Shown one piece after another: positions 51,040-59,156 of a stretch of 64,000 nucleotides of DNA. The translations under genes and the position numbers were made by a program. Every line of letters begins with the position of its first letter. Position 1 is the first letter of the stretch. The notes under the pieces are model-generated. The model worked only from the letters and a program-made list of their open reading frames with translations. It was not told the origin of the DNA and did no database searches. The DNA lies in the NCBI RefSeq assembly GCF_002917925.1, contig NZ_PPFE01000004.1, forward strand, positions 124,001 to 188,000. The letters run 5' to 3'. This DNA is from Roseovarius confluentis. GTDB taxonomy: Bacteria > Pseudomonadota > Alphaproteobacteria > Rhodobacterales > Rhodobacteraceae.

Positions 51040-52425
51040 TTACTGCGACGCCGGGGGCGACGCCATGATGCCTTCGGGATAGGCCTGTGCCGGTACCTTG
51101 ACCGTGTCCAGACCCGCGATTTCGGCCGCCTCGGGCACGCGCAGCATCCCCACCATTTTCAGGATGAGAGAGCTGACATAGCCGGTGCTGAACCCGATCA
51201 CCACGAAGACGACGATGCCGACAAGCTGACCCATAAAGCTGACCGTCGGTGCGCCTTCGCCGGTGAGGGCGGGGTAACCGCTGGCGAAGATGCCCAGCAT
51301 CAGCATGCCGAAGACGCCCATCGTTCCGTGCACGGTGACCGCGCCGACGGCGTCGTCGATCCCCATGTTTTCGAGGATCGTGGCGGCGGGTTTCAACATG
51401 ATGCCCGCGCAGATGGCGATGATGAAGGTCAGCGACGGGAAGTAGATGTCGAGACCCGAGGCCACCGAGATGAGGCCCGCCAGCGCGCCGGACATCATCC
51501 AGAACGGATCGCGGGTGAACAGCCATGCGCCGATGATGCCGCCGGACACGCCCATCAGGATGTTGAAGGTCAGTGCGCCAAGATTGGTGGGCGTGCCGTA
51601 GATCGTGGTGAAGTTTGCACCCCAGGACCAAGCCTCGCCACCGACGACCAGGCAGGCCATCAGGAAGCCCCAGAAGCCGACGACGATGAGCATGAGGCCC
51701 GTGGCCGTGAAGGGCATGTTGTGGCCGGCAAGGTTGTTGGCCGTGCCGTCGGGATTGAACTTGCCGATGCGCGGGCCGAGGTTGATCAGAACGCCGAGCG
51801 CGAAGAAGGCCGCGACCGCGTGGACAAGCCCCGCTGCGCCGAAGTCATGCACGCCCCAGTCCTGTACCAGCCAGCCATCCGCGTGCCAGCCCCAGGCCGC
51901 CGCGAGCGTCCAGCTGAAGCCGCCGAGGATGATGGCGAGGATGACGAAGCCCACGGTCTGGATCCGTTCGATCACGGCGCCGGACATGATAGAGGCGGTG
52001 GTAGCGGCAAAGAGCGTGAAGGCGCCCCAGAAGACGCCGTCGATCTGGTCTTCGGTGTTGGGGCCCATGTAGGCTGCCGACTCTCCCCAAGGGAAGGCGA
52101 TGGCGTTGGCATAGCCCGCGCCGGAGATCCCGTTGGGTCCTTCGGAGAGCGAGAAGCCCGTGGGGAAACCCCAGTAAACCCACCAGCCGAAGAAATAGAA
52201 GGCCGGTATGACGAACGCGAAGGCGAGGATGTTCTTGACCCCCGACGACAACGCGTTCTTGGCGCGCGATGCCCCCATTTCATAGGCAAGGAAGCCTGCG
52301 TGGATGATGATCATGAGGGGGATGGAGAGGTAATAGTACGTCTCCGCGAACATGGTGTTGGTCATGTTCCCCTTCGCCTCCATCGCGGCCACCTGGGCCG
52401 CAAGTTCCGCGAGTTGTTCTTCCAT
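51040..52425 (-). CDS. amtB: Ammonium transporter
   Basis: A 461-aa Amt/MEP/Rh-family channel with eleven or so helices. Family features are YYYLSIPLMIIIHAGFLAYEMG, GVHDFGAAGLVHAVAAFFALGV, AVTVHGTMGVFGMLMLGIFASG and the twin-His positions in HAV and HGT. There is no signal peptide; instead the N terminus is an amphipathic helix (MEEQLAELAAQVAAMEAKGN) characteristic of a rhodobacterial subgroup. Start 52425 follows GGAGG. The usual glnK partner is not next to it; a 56-aa membrane protein is. Confidence 0.93.
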   Translation of the reverse strand: MEEQLAELAAQVAAMEAKGNMTNTMFAETYYYLSIPLMIIIHAGFLAYEMGASRAKNALSSGVKNILAFAFVIPAFYFFGWWVYWGFPTGFSLSEGPNGISGAGYANAIAFPWGESAAYMGPNTEDQIDGVFWGAFTLFAATTASIMSGAVIERIQTVGFVILAIILGGFSWTLAAAWGWHADGWLVQDWGVHDFGAAGLVHAVAAFFALGVLINLGPRIGKFNPDGTANNLAGHNMPFTATGLMLIVVGFWGFLMACLVVGGEAWSWGANFTTIYGTPTNLGALTFNILMGVSGGIIGAWLFTRDPFWMMSGALAGLISVASGLDIYFPSLTFIIAICAGIMLKPAATILENMGIDDAVGAVTVHGTMGVFGMLMLGIFASGYPALTGEGAPTVSFMGQLVGIVVFVVIGFSTGYVSSLILKMVGMLRVPEAAEIAGLDTVKVPAQAYPEGIMASPPASQ

Positions 52426-52869
52426 TTTTCTTTTACCTCCGTGTTGGCCGGAGTGCGCAGTCCCGTACGCTTCGATTCCGGCGACGCCATTACTCAAGCG
52501 GGTCCAACGCGTTCCGCCAAACGTTTTTTCGGCTGCGGAAGGGACGGGAAGGCAGCGTTTTCTGGGCGGGTCGGAGGAGGGGACGAGCCATTGCGGTATC
52601 GGGTGCGCGGCTCCTTGTGGGGCGTAAGGTTATGAAAATTCTTCGTAAACCAGAGAATGCAGAGCGGTGGGGCTCACAGCCTGGGTTTGAAGTCGGTGGA
52701 TGCCTTCTACCTTTGGTTGCGCGTTAAAATTTTTCGACGCCCACAGGGCTTGAACCAAAAATATACCAATAAATGCGTAAATTTTAAGCGGCCAGCGGTG
52801 GTCAAGTGATCAAAAAGACCGGATCTGTACCAAAGAGCCGGCGCGCTGCTTCGCCGGTACTGCGCCGGA
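52426..52869. other. Intergenic region upstream of ammonium transporter
   Basis: About 440 bases with an AT-rich centre (52700-52800, containing AAAATTTTT and ATAAATGCGTAAATTTTAAG). It should contain the leftward transporter promoter. No convincing sigma-54 site (GG-N10-GC) or gene was found. Confidence 0.4.
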
Positions 52870-54303
52870 TCATGACCCGGATGGCGGTAGGACCTTGCCG
52901 GGGTTGAGTATGCCTTGCGGGTCCAGCGCGGCCTTGATGCTGCGCATGATGTCGAGCGCCACTGGGTCCTTGTGGCGGGCCATGGCAGGGCGTTTGGACA
53001 GCCCGACGCCATGTTCTGCCGAGAAAGACCCGCCGAGCGAGATCGCCACATCCTCGACCGCGCGGACAATGGCGGCATGCGCTTCGGTGTCGTCGGTCGA
53101 GGGCCAGCCGGAGAAATGCAGGTTGCCGTCGCCAAGATGGGCCACGTGCAGAAACCGGATGCCGGGGTCGATGGCGCGGGTCTCGGCCTCGATCCCTTCG
53201 ATCAGGTCGGCCATGCGGTCGAGCGGGACGGCGATGTCGTTGTCGACGACCGGGGAATGCAGGCGGGTCAGCTCGGCGGCGGCCTCGCGCCTTGCCCACA
53301 TCTCGGACCGCTGGGCGGCGTTCTGGGCCACGGTGGCGTCAAGGATGTCGCCGGCCTCGAGCATGTCCGAAAGCACGGTTTCAAGATGGGTGGCCATGGG
53401 CACGGCGCCTTTGGCGTCCGGCGTGGCATCGCGGGCCGACAGGGCGCCGAGTTCGAGGAAGATGTTGACGTCGTGGCGGTCGTCGAAGGGCGCACGGGCG
53501 TCGGGATGGCGCGTGAGGTGCGCGTCTATGTAGTTGCCGGGCATCAGCTCGAACGCCTCGACCGAGTTGGCGGTTTCGGCCTGAAGCCGATGCAGGAGCT
53601 TGAGGGCGGCGTCGATCGAGGGGCAGGCGGCCATGGCGCTGACATAGGCACGGGGCCTGGGCGCGAGTTTCAGGACGGCGGCGGTGATGATGCCGAGCGT
53701 CCCCTCGGCGCCGATCAGCAGGTCGCGCAGGTCGTAGCCGGAATTGTCCTTGTGCACGGGGCTCATCAGGTCGAGCACGCGGCCATCGGCCATGACCGCC
53801 TCTATCCCGAGGCAGAGGCCGCGGGTGGAGCCATAGCGCACCACGTTCGAGCCCCCCGCGTTTGTCGAGAGCGCGCCGCCGATCATGGCCGAGCCGCGTG
53901 CGCCGAAGGTAAGCGGAAAGATCAGGTCGTGGGCTTCGGCAGCCTCGTGCAGGTGGGCGAGGATGACGCCGGCCTCGACCACCGCGACACGGGCGTCGGG
54001 GCGGATCTCGCGGATGGTGTTGAGGCGGTCGAGCGACAGGAGCAGCCCGCCGCCGGCGTCGGTGCCGTGGGTGAGGCCGGTGTTGCCCGAGATCGGCACG
54101 ACGGGGGTGCCGTGAAGCGAGGCGGCTTGCAGGATGGCGGAGACCTGGCCGGTGTCGGCGGGGCGCAGAACGGCCAGTGGCTCGGGTCGGCGATCCCCCA
54201 TCCAGTCGATCCGGTAGGGCGCGGCGGCGTCGCCGGTCAGCACATGGGGCGCGCCGAGGGCGTTGCGAAGGTCGGAAAGCAGGGTGTCTGCATCTGTTGG
54301 CAT
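52870..54303 (-). CDS. FAD-linked 2-hydroxyacid dehydrogenase (D-2-hydroxyglutarate/D-lactate type)
   Basis: The 477-aa flavoprotein has an FAD-binding PCMH domain with PVVPISGNTGLTHGTDAGGG near residue 65 and GGALSTNAGGSNVVRYGSTRG near 140. The FAD-oxidase C-terminal domain has FLHVAHLGDGNLHFSG near 390 and FSAEHGVGLSKRP near 430, the metal and substrate residues of D-2-hydroxyglutarate and D-lactate dehydrogenases. Electron acceptor and exact substrate are not decided by sequence. ATG 54303 is taken as the start because the 32-residue upstream extension runs into the tRNA promoter region. Confidence 0.9.
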   Translation of the reverse strand: MPTDADTLLSDLRNALGAPHVLTGDAAAPYRIDWMGDRRPEPLAVLRPADTGQVSAILQAASLHGTPVVPISGNTGLTHGTDAGGGLLLSLDRLNTIREIRPDARVAVVEAGVILAHLHEAAEAHDLIFPLTFGARGSAMIGGALSTNAGGSNVVRYGSTRGLCLGIEAVMADGRVLDLMSPVHKDNSGYDLRDLLIGAEGTLGIITAAVLKLAPRPRAYVSAMAACPSIDAALKLLHRLQAETANSVEAFELMPGNYIDAHLTRHPDARAPFDDRHDVNIFLELGALSARDATPDAKGAVPMATHLETVLSDMLEAGDILDATVAQNAAQRSEMWARREAAAELTRLHSPVVDNDIAVPLDRMADLIEGIEAETRAIDPGIRFLHVAHLGDGNLHFSGWPSTDDTEAHAAIVRAVEDVAISLGGSFSAEHGVGLSKRPAMARHKDPVALDIMRSIKAALDPQGILNPGKVLPPSGS

Positions 54304-54363
54304 GGTATGCAGAGTGAGCGCGGCGCGGGGTCGCCGCAAGATGAAAAAGGGCGAATTCCGGAC

Positions 54364-54392
54364 TTGACGCCTTGGTACGCCTGTCTTAACTA
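54364..54392 (+). promoter_or_regulatory. Promoter of tRNA-Met gene
   Basis: TTGACG at 54364-54369 and TAACTA at 54387-54392 are separated by exactly 17 bases, and the tRNA begins 12 bases after the -10 box. This is a near-consensus housekeeping promoter. Confidence 0.75.
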
Positions 54393-54404
54393 GCGCCACG
54401 GTTT

Positions 54405-54481
54405 GGCGGAGTAGCTCAGGTGGTTAGAGCAGCGGAATCATAATCCGCGTGTCGGGGGTTCAAGTCCCTCCTCCGCTACCA
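54405..54481 (+). tRNA. tRNA-Met (CAU anticodon, elongator type)
   Basis: A 77-base cloverleaf with encoded CCA. The acceptor is GGCGGAG with CTCCGCT (one G-U pair), the D arm is GCTC/GAGC, and the anticodon stem GCGGA/TCCGC frames loop ATCATAA with anticodon CAT. The T arm has loop TTCAAGT. The initiator features (C1-A72 mismatch, three G-C pairs in the anticodon stem) are missing, so elongator Met is most likely; a lysidine-modified Ile tRNA is the alternative. Confidence 0.95.
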
Positions 54482-54569
54482 AAACATCCCTGCAAGCATC
54501 AGAAATTTAATTATAAAACGGCGCTTTCGTTGCCGTGTCCCATCATTTCTACCATCATGTGGTCAGTTA

Positions 54570-55508
54570 GTGCGTTGTGTATGCAATTCGCGCGCAGAGA
54601 AGGCTGACATCGCCGACTATGGAGTTTCGGATCCAAACGGCACAGTGCACAGGCGACGGTCAGAGAATTCTTTACCGGGACTCGCCAGACGCGTAGAATC
54701 TGAACTGCTGGAGGCGTTCTTGGCCAAATTGAAAATCAGATTTGTTTTGAACAAAGGGCGCAGGGGCGCGCCTTTGGGGAAGCTTGGCCGGATTTCTGAG
54801 CAAGCTGAGAAATTCTTGCGCGCGCTTTCAAAAGACTGCGGTGTCGATGCGAAACCTGGAGAATGGTTGGCCGCCGACTTTGAAAACCATTCCGTTCAGT
54901 TTGATGCGGAATTCCAAGGCGTTGTTGATGCTGGCTTGGCGCAGGTCTTCGAGCGCAGTATTGAGGTGTTGGCCGATTTTGACCCTGACCGTGATGGTCT
55001 AAACGGGATGGTCAGAGATTCGACGGCCTTGGAATACGCCAAAATCGGAAATTTGATAGATCCTGACGAGGAAATAGGCTTGGGGATTATCCCGCATCGT
55101 GGCGGGAGTCCGAAATGGCGGGCAATTACGTATTCAAAGGCGCAGTCGATGCGTTCCCGTGTCGAAAAGCCAATCCCCGCCATAGGTGGAATTCAAGGAG
55201 TGATCCACTCATGGGTCAAAGGCGTCGGTCACCCTTACATTCAGGTCCGTGAGTTGTCATCCAACCAACTCGTCAAAGTGCTTTATGGAAGAAGCCAGCA
55301 TTCACTTGTTGCTGACGCAATGGAGGAGGCGAATACGGTAGTTCTTGTCTCCGGTGAGTGCACTTACGACCGGGTTAATCGGAGTATTGTTTCTATGAGT
55401 TTAGAGCGGTTGAAGAAAACCGCATCGTTGTCTCCAGATGATTTTGATAGAATTTTCGGGTCCTTCCCAGAGTTTCAGCCCGAAGATGATTTGGATGACG
55501 CATCCTGA
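54570..55508 (+). CDS. Unknown 312-aa protein coupled to a PIN-domain nuclease
   Basis: A long AT-richer frame starting with GTG at 54570 (another GTG at 54645 is possible; neither has a clear ribosome site). The middle contains VRDSTALEYAKIGNLIDPDEEIGLGIIPHRGG and a later GIQGVIHSWVKGVGHPYIQVRELSSNQLVKVLY that looks like an SH3- or OB-like barrel, then LVADAMEEANTVVLVSGE. The C terminus is very acidic (EFQPEDDLDDAS). I do not recognise the family. Its TGA shares one base with the ATG of the PIN gene, so the two are made together, like a toxin-antitoxin pair, though it is far larger than usual antitoxins. Confidence 0.75.
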   Translation: MRCVCNSRAEKADIADYGVSDPNGTVHRRRSENSLPGLARRVESELLEAFLAKLKIRFVLNKGRRGAPLGKLGRISEQAEKFLRALSKDCGVDAKPGEWLAADFENHSVQFDAEFQGVVDAGLAQVFERSIEVLADFDPDRDGLNGMVRDSTALEYAKIGNLIDPDEEIGLGIIPHRGGSPKWRAITYSKAQSMRSRVEKPIPAIGGIQGVIHSWVKGVGHPYIQVRELSSNQLVKVLYGRSQHSLVADAMEEANTVVLVSGECTYDRVNRSIVSMSLERLKKTASLSPDDFDRIFGSFPEFQPEDDLDDAS

Positions 55509-56047
55509 TGAGCGCAACTCCCGCTGTATATATGGACGCGTGCTGCTTCATAGATGTTGTGAAGTTTGACGTGTCGGCTCGACTTGAGGACGGGAGAGAG
55601 CAAGAGGTCTGGTACATTAAGAAACTGATGCAGGCTCACAGAGACAGGGAAATAACAGTCTACACGTCAACGATATCTATTGCTGAGGCTTCCCATGCCG
55701 GGAGCACACCTGTTCCGCAAGGCGTGCAAAACGCGTTGGAGTCTTTGTTGGTTTCAGGGCAATACGCCTTTCTTGTACAGGCTGATCCATTCGTATGCAC
55801 GGACGCGCGCAACCTTCGTTGGAATGAAGGCATCGCCCTCAAAGGGCCTGATAGTGTCCATCTGGCGTCGGCTTTGAGTGCAGATTGTTCTGAATTCCAC
55901 TCAATGGATGGCAGGTTTGAGCGAGTTGCGGGTTACGGTTCCCGAATAGAAGAAAAAGGGCTGAGAGTTTGCCAGCCATCGCAAACCACCTTACTCCCAG
56001 CAAAATATCTGCAGGGTGACCTTCTTGATGGTGAAAGTAGGCACTGA
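55508..56047 (+). CDS. PIN-domain ribonuclease-like protein
   Basis: The 179-aa product has PIN-type acidic residues in order: VYMDACCFID (Asp9), STISIAEASHA (Glu near 61), GPDSVHLASAL (Asp near 116) and FHSMDGRFERV (Asp near 136). PIN proteins are metal-dependent RNases and the usual toxin of VapBC systems. It is longer than VapC, with an insertion after the first helix. The start is set by TGATG overlap with the upstream gene. It lies in the low-GC region beside the tRNA, typical of mobile stabilisation modules. Confidence 0.82.
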   Translation: MSATPAVYMDACCFIDVVKFDVSARLEDGREQEVWYIKKLMQAHRDREITVYTSTISIAEASHAGSTPVPQGVQNALESLLVSGQYAFLVQADPFVCTDARNLRWNEGIALKGPDSVHLASALSADCSEFHSMDGRFERVAGYGSRIEEKGLRVCQPSQTTLLPAKYLQGDLLDGESRH

Positions 56048-56089
56048 ATCTTAGCCGCCTCTTCTTAGACCCCGTGTCAATCTGAACCC

Positions 56090-56584
56090 TTATGTGCATG
56101 AACTCGCCACCACCAACGGCGGATCCGCCGGAAAGCTGCGCACGTCGAACCAGGTGAACCACGTCCCATCCGGGTTGCATTTGTTCCCCCAGCACAAGCC
56201 CTCTGCACCCTGCCGGATCAGCGCCGCACGGAATGCGTTGAGGTCGATCAGATACCAACGCTCTACAGCCGTCTGAGAGGCGTTGGCGTGGCCGTAGAAC
56301 AGCCAATCGCCTTTCCCATTCACTATCTTGGAAAGCTCCGTCTCAGCACCTGAAGGAAGCCGTGAGCGCACTGTGAACTGATAAGGGTAGCGGTCTGCAT
56401 ATCCCGGCCTGCGCACCCGTGCCGCAATCCGCATATCGCGGGCGTCCAGCATGACCAGATCCGTTGCTTGGGTCATGTCGAGCATATCGGGAGCCGCTTG
56501 CAATAGGTGGCTCCCGACGATGCTCTTGATCTGCGGTATGAACTGGTCAGACCACTGGCGGTTAATGTCGTACTGAAATGTCAT
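56090..56584 (-). CDS. Unknown protein, possibly phage-derived
   Basis: A 164-aa product starting MTFQYDINRQWSDQFIPQIKSIVG. The core reads ATDLVMLDARDMRIAARVRRPGYADRYPYQFTVRSRLPSG and then GDWLFYGHANA...RWYLIDLNAFRAAL. The D...R-x-A-x-R-x-R and later WLFYG/WYLIDL pattern resembles small restriction-like or phage nuclease-fold proteins, but no catalytic triad can be assigned. Start 56584 is chosen over a 20-residue longer frame. It is converging with the PIN gene and likely in one unit with 56659-57282. Confidence 0.65.
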   Translation of the reverse strand: MTFQYDINRQWSDQFIPQIKSIVGSHLLQAAPDMLDMTQATDLVMLDARDMRIAARVRRPGYADRYPYQFTVRSRLPSGAETELSKIVNGKGDWLFYGHANASQTAVERWYLIDLNAFRAALIRQGAEGLCWGNKCNPDGTWFTWFDVRSFPADPPLVVASSCT

Positions 56585-56658
56585 TTTTGAAATAGCCTTA
56601 ATGGGGAAAGGCAGCCCACGATTGCAGGCTGCCTCCGACGACAAGGAAAAGGGCGGCC

Positions 56659-57282
56659 TTAGTCTTCACCTCCCTTCTCAGCCACCGCTTCGCTCTCTTT
56701 TGCTCGCTTGGCCTCGATTTTGGCTTTGAGGGTTTCCAGTTCCTGCTCGAGGTTTCCACCATCCTCTACAGCTGTAGTGAGTGCCTCCCGAAACATTGCT
56801 GTTTCTTCGTCGTCAAAACCTTGAAGAAGCGAGGCGACTTCACGCTCCGATAAGCGCTGCCGCTCGGCTTCTTTACGCTCCTGTCGGCTTTTGGCGGACA
56901 GGACATCGGACAGTCGATCAAGCTTTCCCACAGCGTTACGCGTAGCATCTTCAAGTCGGTTGGCCAGGTAGAGTGCCGCGTCTCTTTCAGGCGAAGGCAC
57001 TTCCAAGTCTCCATGCCTCACGATGACTGCAAGTGCACATGAAAGTTGCAGCGCTTCTTCGACGCCTTCAGGGTAGTCATCACCGTTCGGGTGTAGGAGC
57101 CGTCGGGCAGAACGGATGACTTCATCAGGCTCAGTTGGCAGGCTTGCCTCGTACTGCGCCTGTCTCTCGCGAAGCTTTTTTGCATCCTCGACATGATCAA
57201 GAAAGAGACCTTCGGAGCACAACGCGATGCCTCCAACACTCTGGTTTTCCCAGTTCGTTACGGGTCGAGTTCCATTGTCCAT
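56659..57282 (-). CDS. Unknown charged coiled-coil protein
   Basis: A 207-aa protein beginning MDNGTRPVTNWENQSVGGIALCSEGLFLDHVEDAKKLRERQ. The C-terminal half is highly charged and predicted helical (RQERKEAERQRLSEREVASLL, then LEQELETLKAKIEAKRAKESEAV). No family was recognised. GGAGG lies about six bases before the ATG at 57282. It diverges from the HTH gene at 57520 across a region with three operator-like palindromes, so the repressor probably controls it. Confidence 0.7.
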   Translation of the reverse strand: MDNGTRPVTNWENQSVGGIALCSEGLFLDHVEDAKKLRERQAQYEASLPTEPDEVIRSARRLLHPNGDDYPEGVEEALQLSCALAVIVRHGDLEVPSPERDAALYLANRLEDATRNAVGKLDRLSDVLSAKSRQERKEAERQRLSEREVASLLQGFDDEETAMFREALTTAVEDGGNLEQELETLKAKIEAKRAKESEAVAEKGGED

Positions 57283-57448
57283 TTTATCCTCCATTAGGTT
57301 GCGAAGTTGTAGACCGCACCGTTGACTGCGATCCGAGAAATGGTTGCGAGGTTCACAGAGCGCGGCGCTTGCGCTTCTGCATCCCAGACAGGCATCAGGG
57401 GCGGGTGCCGCTCTGCGCGATTGTAATCATCGCCAGTATTCCTACTGA

Positions 57449-57511
57449 CTGATAACTATCTATCACTAGACGTAACTGATAACAAGTGTATCACTGATAA
57501 TAAAGTATCAG
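57449..57511. promoter_or_regulatory. Three operator-like palindromes
   Basis: CTGATA/TATCA(C or G) half-sites are arranged at 57449-57466, 57476-57494 and 57494-57511, with spacers of 6, 7 and 6 bases. The last is a perfect inverted repeat (CTGATA-N6-TATCAG) and overlaps the AGGAG of the HTH gene. This is what an autoregulated divergent repressor region looks like. Confidence 0.75.
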
Positions 57512-57519
57512 GAGAACCT

Positions 57520-57771
57520 ATGGCTATTTCGAAGTCACAAATCAAAGCGGCTCGAACCCTTGCTGGGTTGACGCAATTTGAATTGTGCAACCTCGCCAGA
57601 ATTCCGTTAATCACGCTTAGGCGAGTGGAAGGCAAACCAGACCACAAGGGGCTAGTGTCCGAAGAGATAGTTGCAGAAATAGTAAGCACCCTGGAAAACC
57701 AGGGCATCCAATTCCTCGATGACGGTCAGGTGGCCACAGGACCAGGCGTGGCTTTGAAAGCGCTGGAATAG
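57520..57771 (+). CDS. Small HTH (XRE/Cro-like) repressor
   Basis: An 83-aa protein that is almost entirely an HTH: IKAARTLAGLTQFELCNLARIPLITLRRVEG at residues 8-38, followed by VSEEIVAEIVSTLENQGIQFLDDGQVATG, the common C-terminal part of single-domain Rhizobiales/Rhodobacterales repressors. AGGAG is six bases before the ATG. Three palindromes upstream suggest it represses itself and the divergent 56659-57282 gene. Confidence 0.88.
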   Translation: MAISKSQIKAARTLAGLTQFELCNLARIPLITLRRVEGKPDHKGLVSEEIVAEIVSTLENQGIQFLDDGQVATGPGVALKALE

Positions 57772-57824
57772 AGCGATGAGTTAGCCATTATTTCGGCATA
57801 AACAGTCTCCAGAAAATGAAAAAT

Positions 57825-57855
57825 GCGGCAACCGCCAATCACAGACAGTTGCCGC
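57825..57855. terminator. Bidirectional terminator hairpin
   Basis: GCGGCAAC (57825-57832) pairs with GTTGCCGC (57848-57855). AAAAA precedes and TTTC follows, so it can act on both strands, downstream of the HTH gene. Confidence 0.7.
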
Positions 57856-58201
57856 TTTCGTCATGAAAATCAGTTTAAAACACTCGTTACTGATAGCCAT
57901 CTTTGCGTTCTGTCCGTGCGTTAAATGTGGCGCGATTGTGTCCGAAATTAGCCGTTCAGGGTTATCTGCGAAACAACCCGTTTCGAAAAACGAACTGCAA
58001 CGTAAGTCTTCGAACTTTGTTCCAATCGCACGTCACGCCTTGCGGTAGATTGCCGTCGTCTACCCGCGAAAAACGCTGGATTTTGCCGTCTGAACGGACC
58101 GGATCAGAAGGGGCATCGAAATTTTCGCGCGCGTGCTTATCCCTTTCGAAGCAGGTCGTTTGATTGGCCTGCAACTTGGAAAAGTACGAAAGGTTAGCAC
58201 A

Positions 58202-58765
58202 ATGAAACTCAAGACAGTCGCATTGACCACCGCACTTACCTCGACCCTCGCGCTGCCGCTGTATGCACAAGGCGTCGGCGCAGATGCCGGTGCAAGCGCT
58301 GGCGTCGGCGGAGTTGGCGCTGGAGTGGGCGCTGATGCCGGTGCAGGCGTTGATGCAGGTGTCGGTGGACTTGGCGCAAACGCTGGAGTGGGCGCAGGCG
58401 CGAGCACCGACGGCGCAAATGTCGGTGTCGATTCCAACGCCAGCGCGTCTTCAGAGGCTTCAACTGGTGACACAGCTGCTGGTGTGAACGTCGGTGCTGA
58501 AGTCGCATCCGCAGACGGTCAGTCCATCGGCACCATCGCTGACACGCGCACGAGCGCCACAGGAACTGCCCAAGCCGTGATTGACGTAAATCCCGCCCTC
58601 GGCCTGGGTGTTGGTCAGGTTGCGGTAGACGCAGCTGGACTGCAGACCGATTCAGAGGCTGGTGTCTCCATCGGCATGGCTGCGCAAGACTTCCGCGAGA
58701 GCATTCAGGCTCAACTGGAGGCGCGGGCCGGTGCAGAAGCGACAACCGGCGCGAATGACGGCTAA
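58202..58765 (+). CDS. Secreted Gly/Ala-repeat protein
   Basis: The 187-aa product has signal peptide MKLKTVALTTALTSTLALPLYAQ. A region of about 60 residues of near-repeats follows (GVGADAGAS, GVGGVGAGVGADAGAG, VDAGVGGLGANAG), then a Ser/Ala region. The C-terminal domain has GQSIGTIADTRTSATGTAQAVIDVNPALGLGVGQVAVDA, which resembles PRC-barrel-like or surface-anchoring segments. ATG 58202 is used; the longer frame upstream lacks export character. A perfect hairpin lies 23 bases after the stop. It is likely periplasmic or envelope-bound, function unknown. Confidence 0.78.
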   Translation: MKLKTVALTTALTSTLALPLYAQGVGADAGASAGVGGVGAGVGADAGAGVDAGVGGLGANAGVGAGASTDGANVGVDSNASASSEASTGDTAAGVNVGAEVASADGQSIGTIADTRTSATGTAQAVIDVNPALGLGVGQVAVDAAGLQTDSEAGVSIGMAAQDFRESIQAQLEARAGAEATTGANDG

Positions 58766-58787
58766 ATGCGTGAAGAAAGAAGTTACG

Positions 58788-58812
58788 CCAGGCCGCTTCG
58801 TCAGCGGCCTGG
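58788..58812 (+). terminator. Hairpin after Gly/Ala-repeat gene
   Basis: CCAGGCCGCT (58788-58797), a five-base loop, AGCGGCCTGG (58803-58812); a perfect 10-bp stem. The T run is missing. Confidence 0.65.
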
Positions 58813-59081
58813 TACTAGGCAGTTCTACATGTCGACAAATGTCGCCCAAAACTGAGTGCTAGTACGGAAATTACGTGGAGCGGTAACAGATTTGTTAAAA
58901 ATGCCTGCTCAACATTTCCGTTACCAATCTCAACGCAAAGCGTAATCGCATTGAGGAGTAATGGGGATAGAAGCCAAAAACATTCAAACAAAATTGCGAC
59001 CGTGCAAGGCCAGTGCGGGTAACCTGCTATTAAACTAGAGTGGGTGGCGCATCACTTCATAATTCTATAGGAGCAAATCTA

Positions 59082-59156
59082 TAGGCGAGGATTTGAACCC
59101 CATCAGCCTCGCCTGTCTCCTTGTAACTGCGACCGGGCGTGCCTCGGTCGCTTTTT
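59082..59156 (+). ncRNA. Possible small RNA ending in an intrinsic terminator
   Basis: Two hairpins follow each other: GGCGAGG/CCTCGCC (59082-59088 with 59107-59113) and GCGACCG/CGGTCGC (59129-59135 with 59145-59151), the second followed by TTTTT. No gene ends nearby on the plus strand, so the terminator may belong to a small RNA. The first hairpin read on the minus strand contains GGGGTTCAAATCC, like a tRNA T arm, but a full tRNA does not fold. Confidence 0.35.

Noticed and set aside
50785..54393. Rightward 616- and 492-codon frames opposite amtB and the FAD dehydrogenase
   Set aside because: Asp/Gly/His-rich mirror frames; no domain, and the minus-strand genes are unmistakable.
54405..54481. 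tRNA-Met 3' end as an attachment site with a second copy in the window
   Set aside because: No repeat of the T-arm/acceptor sequence was found downstream up to 64000, and no integrase is present there.
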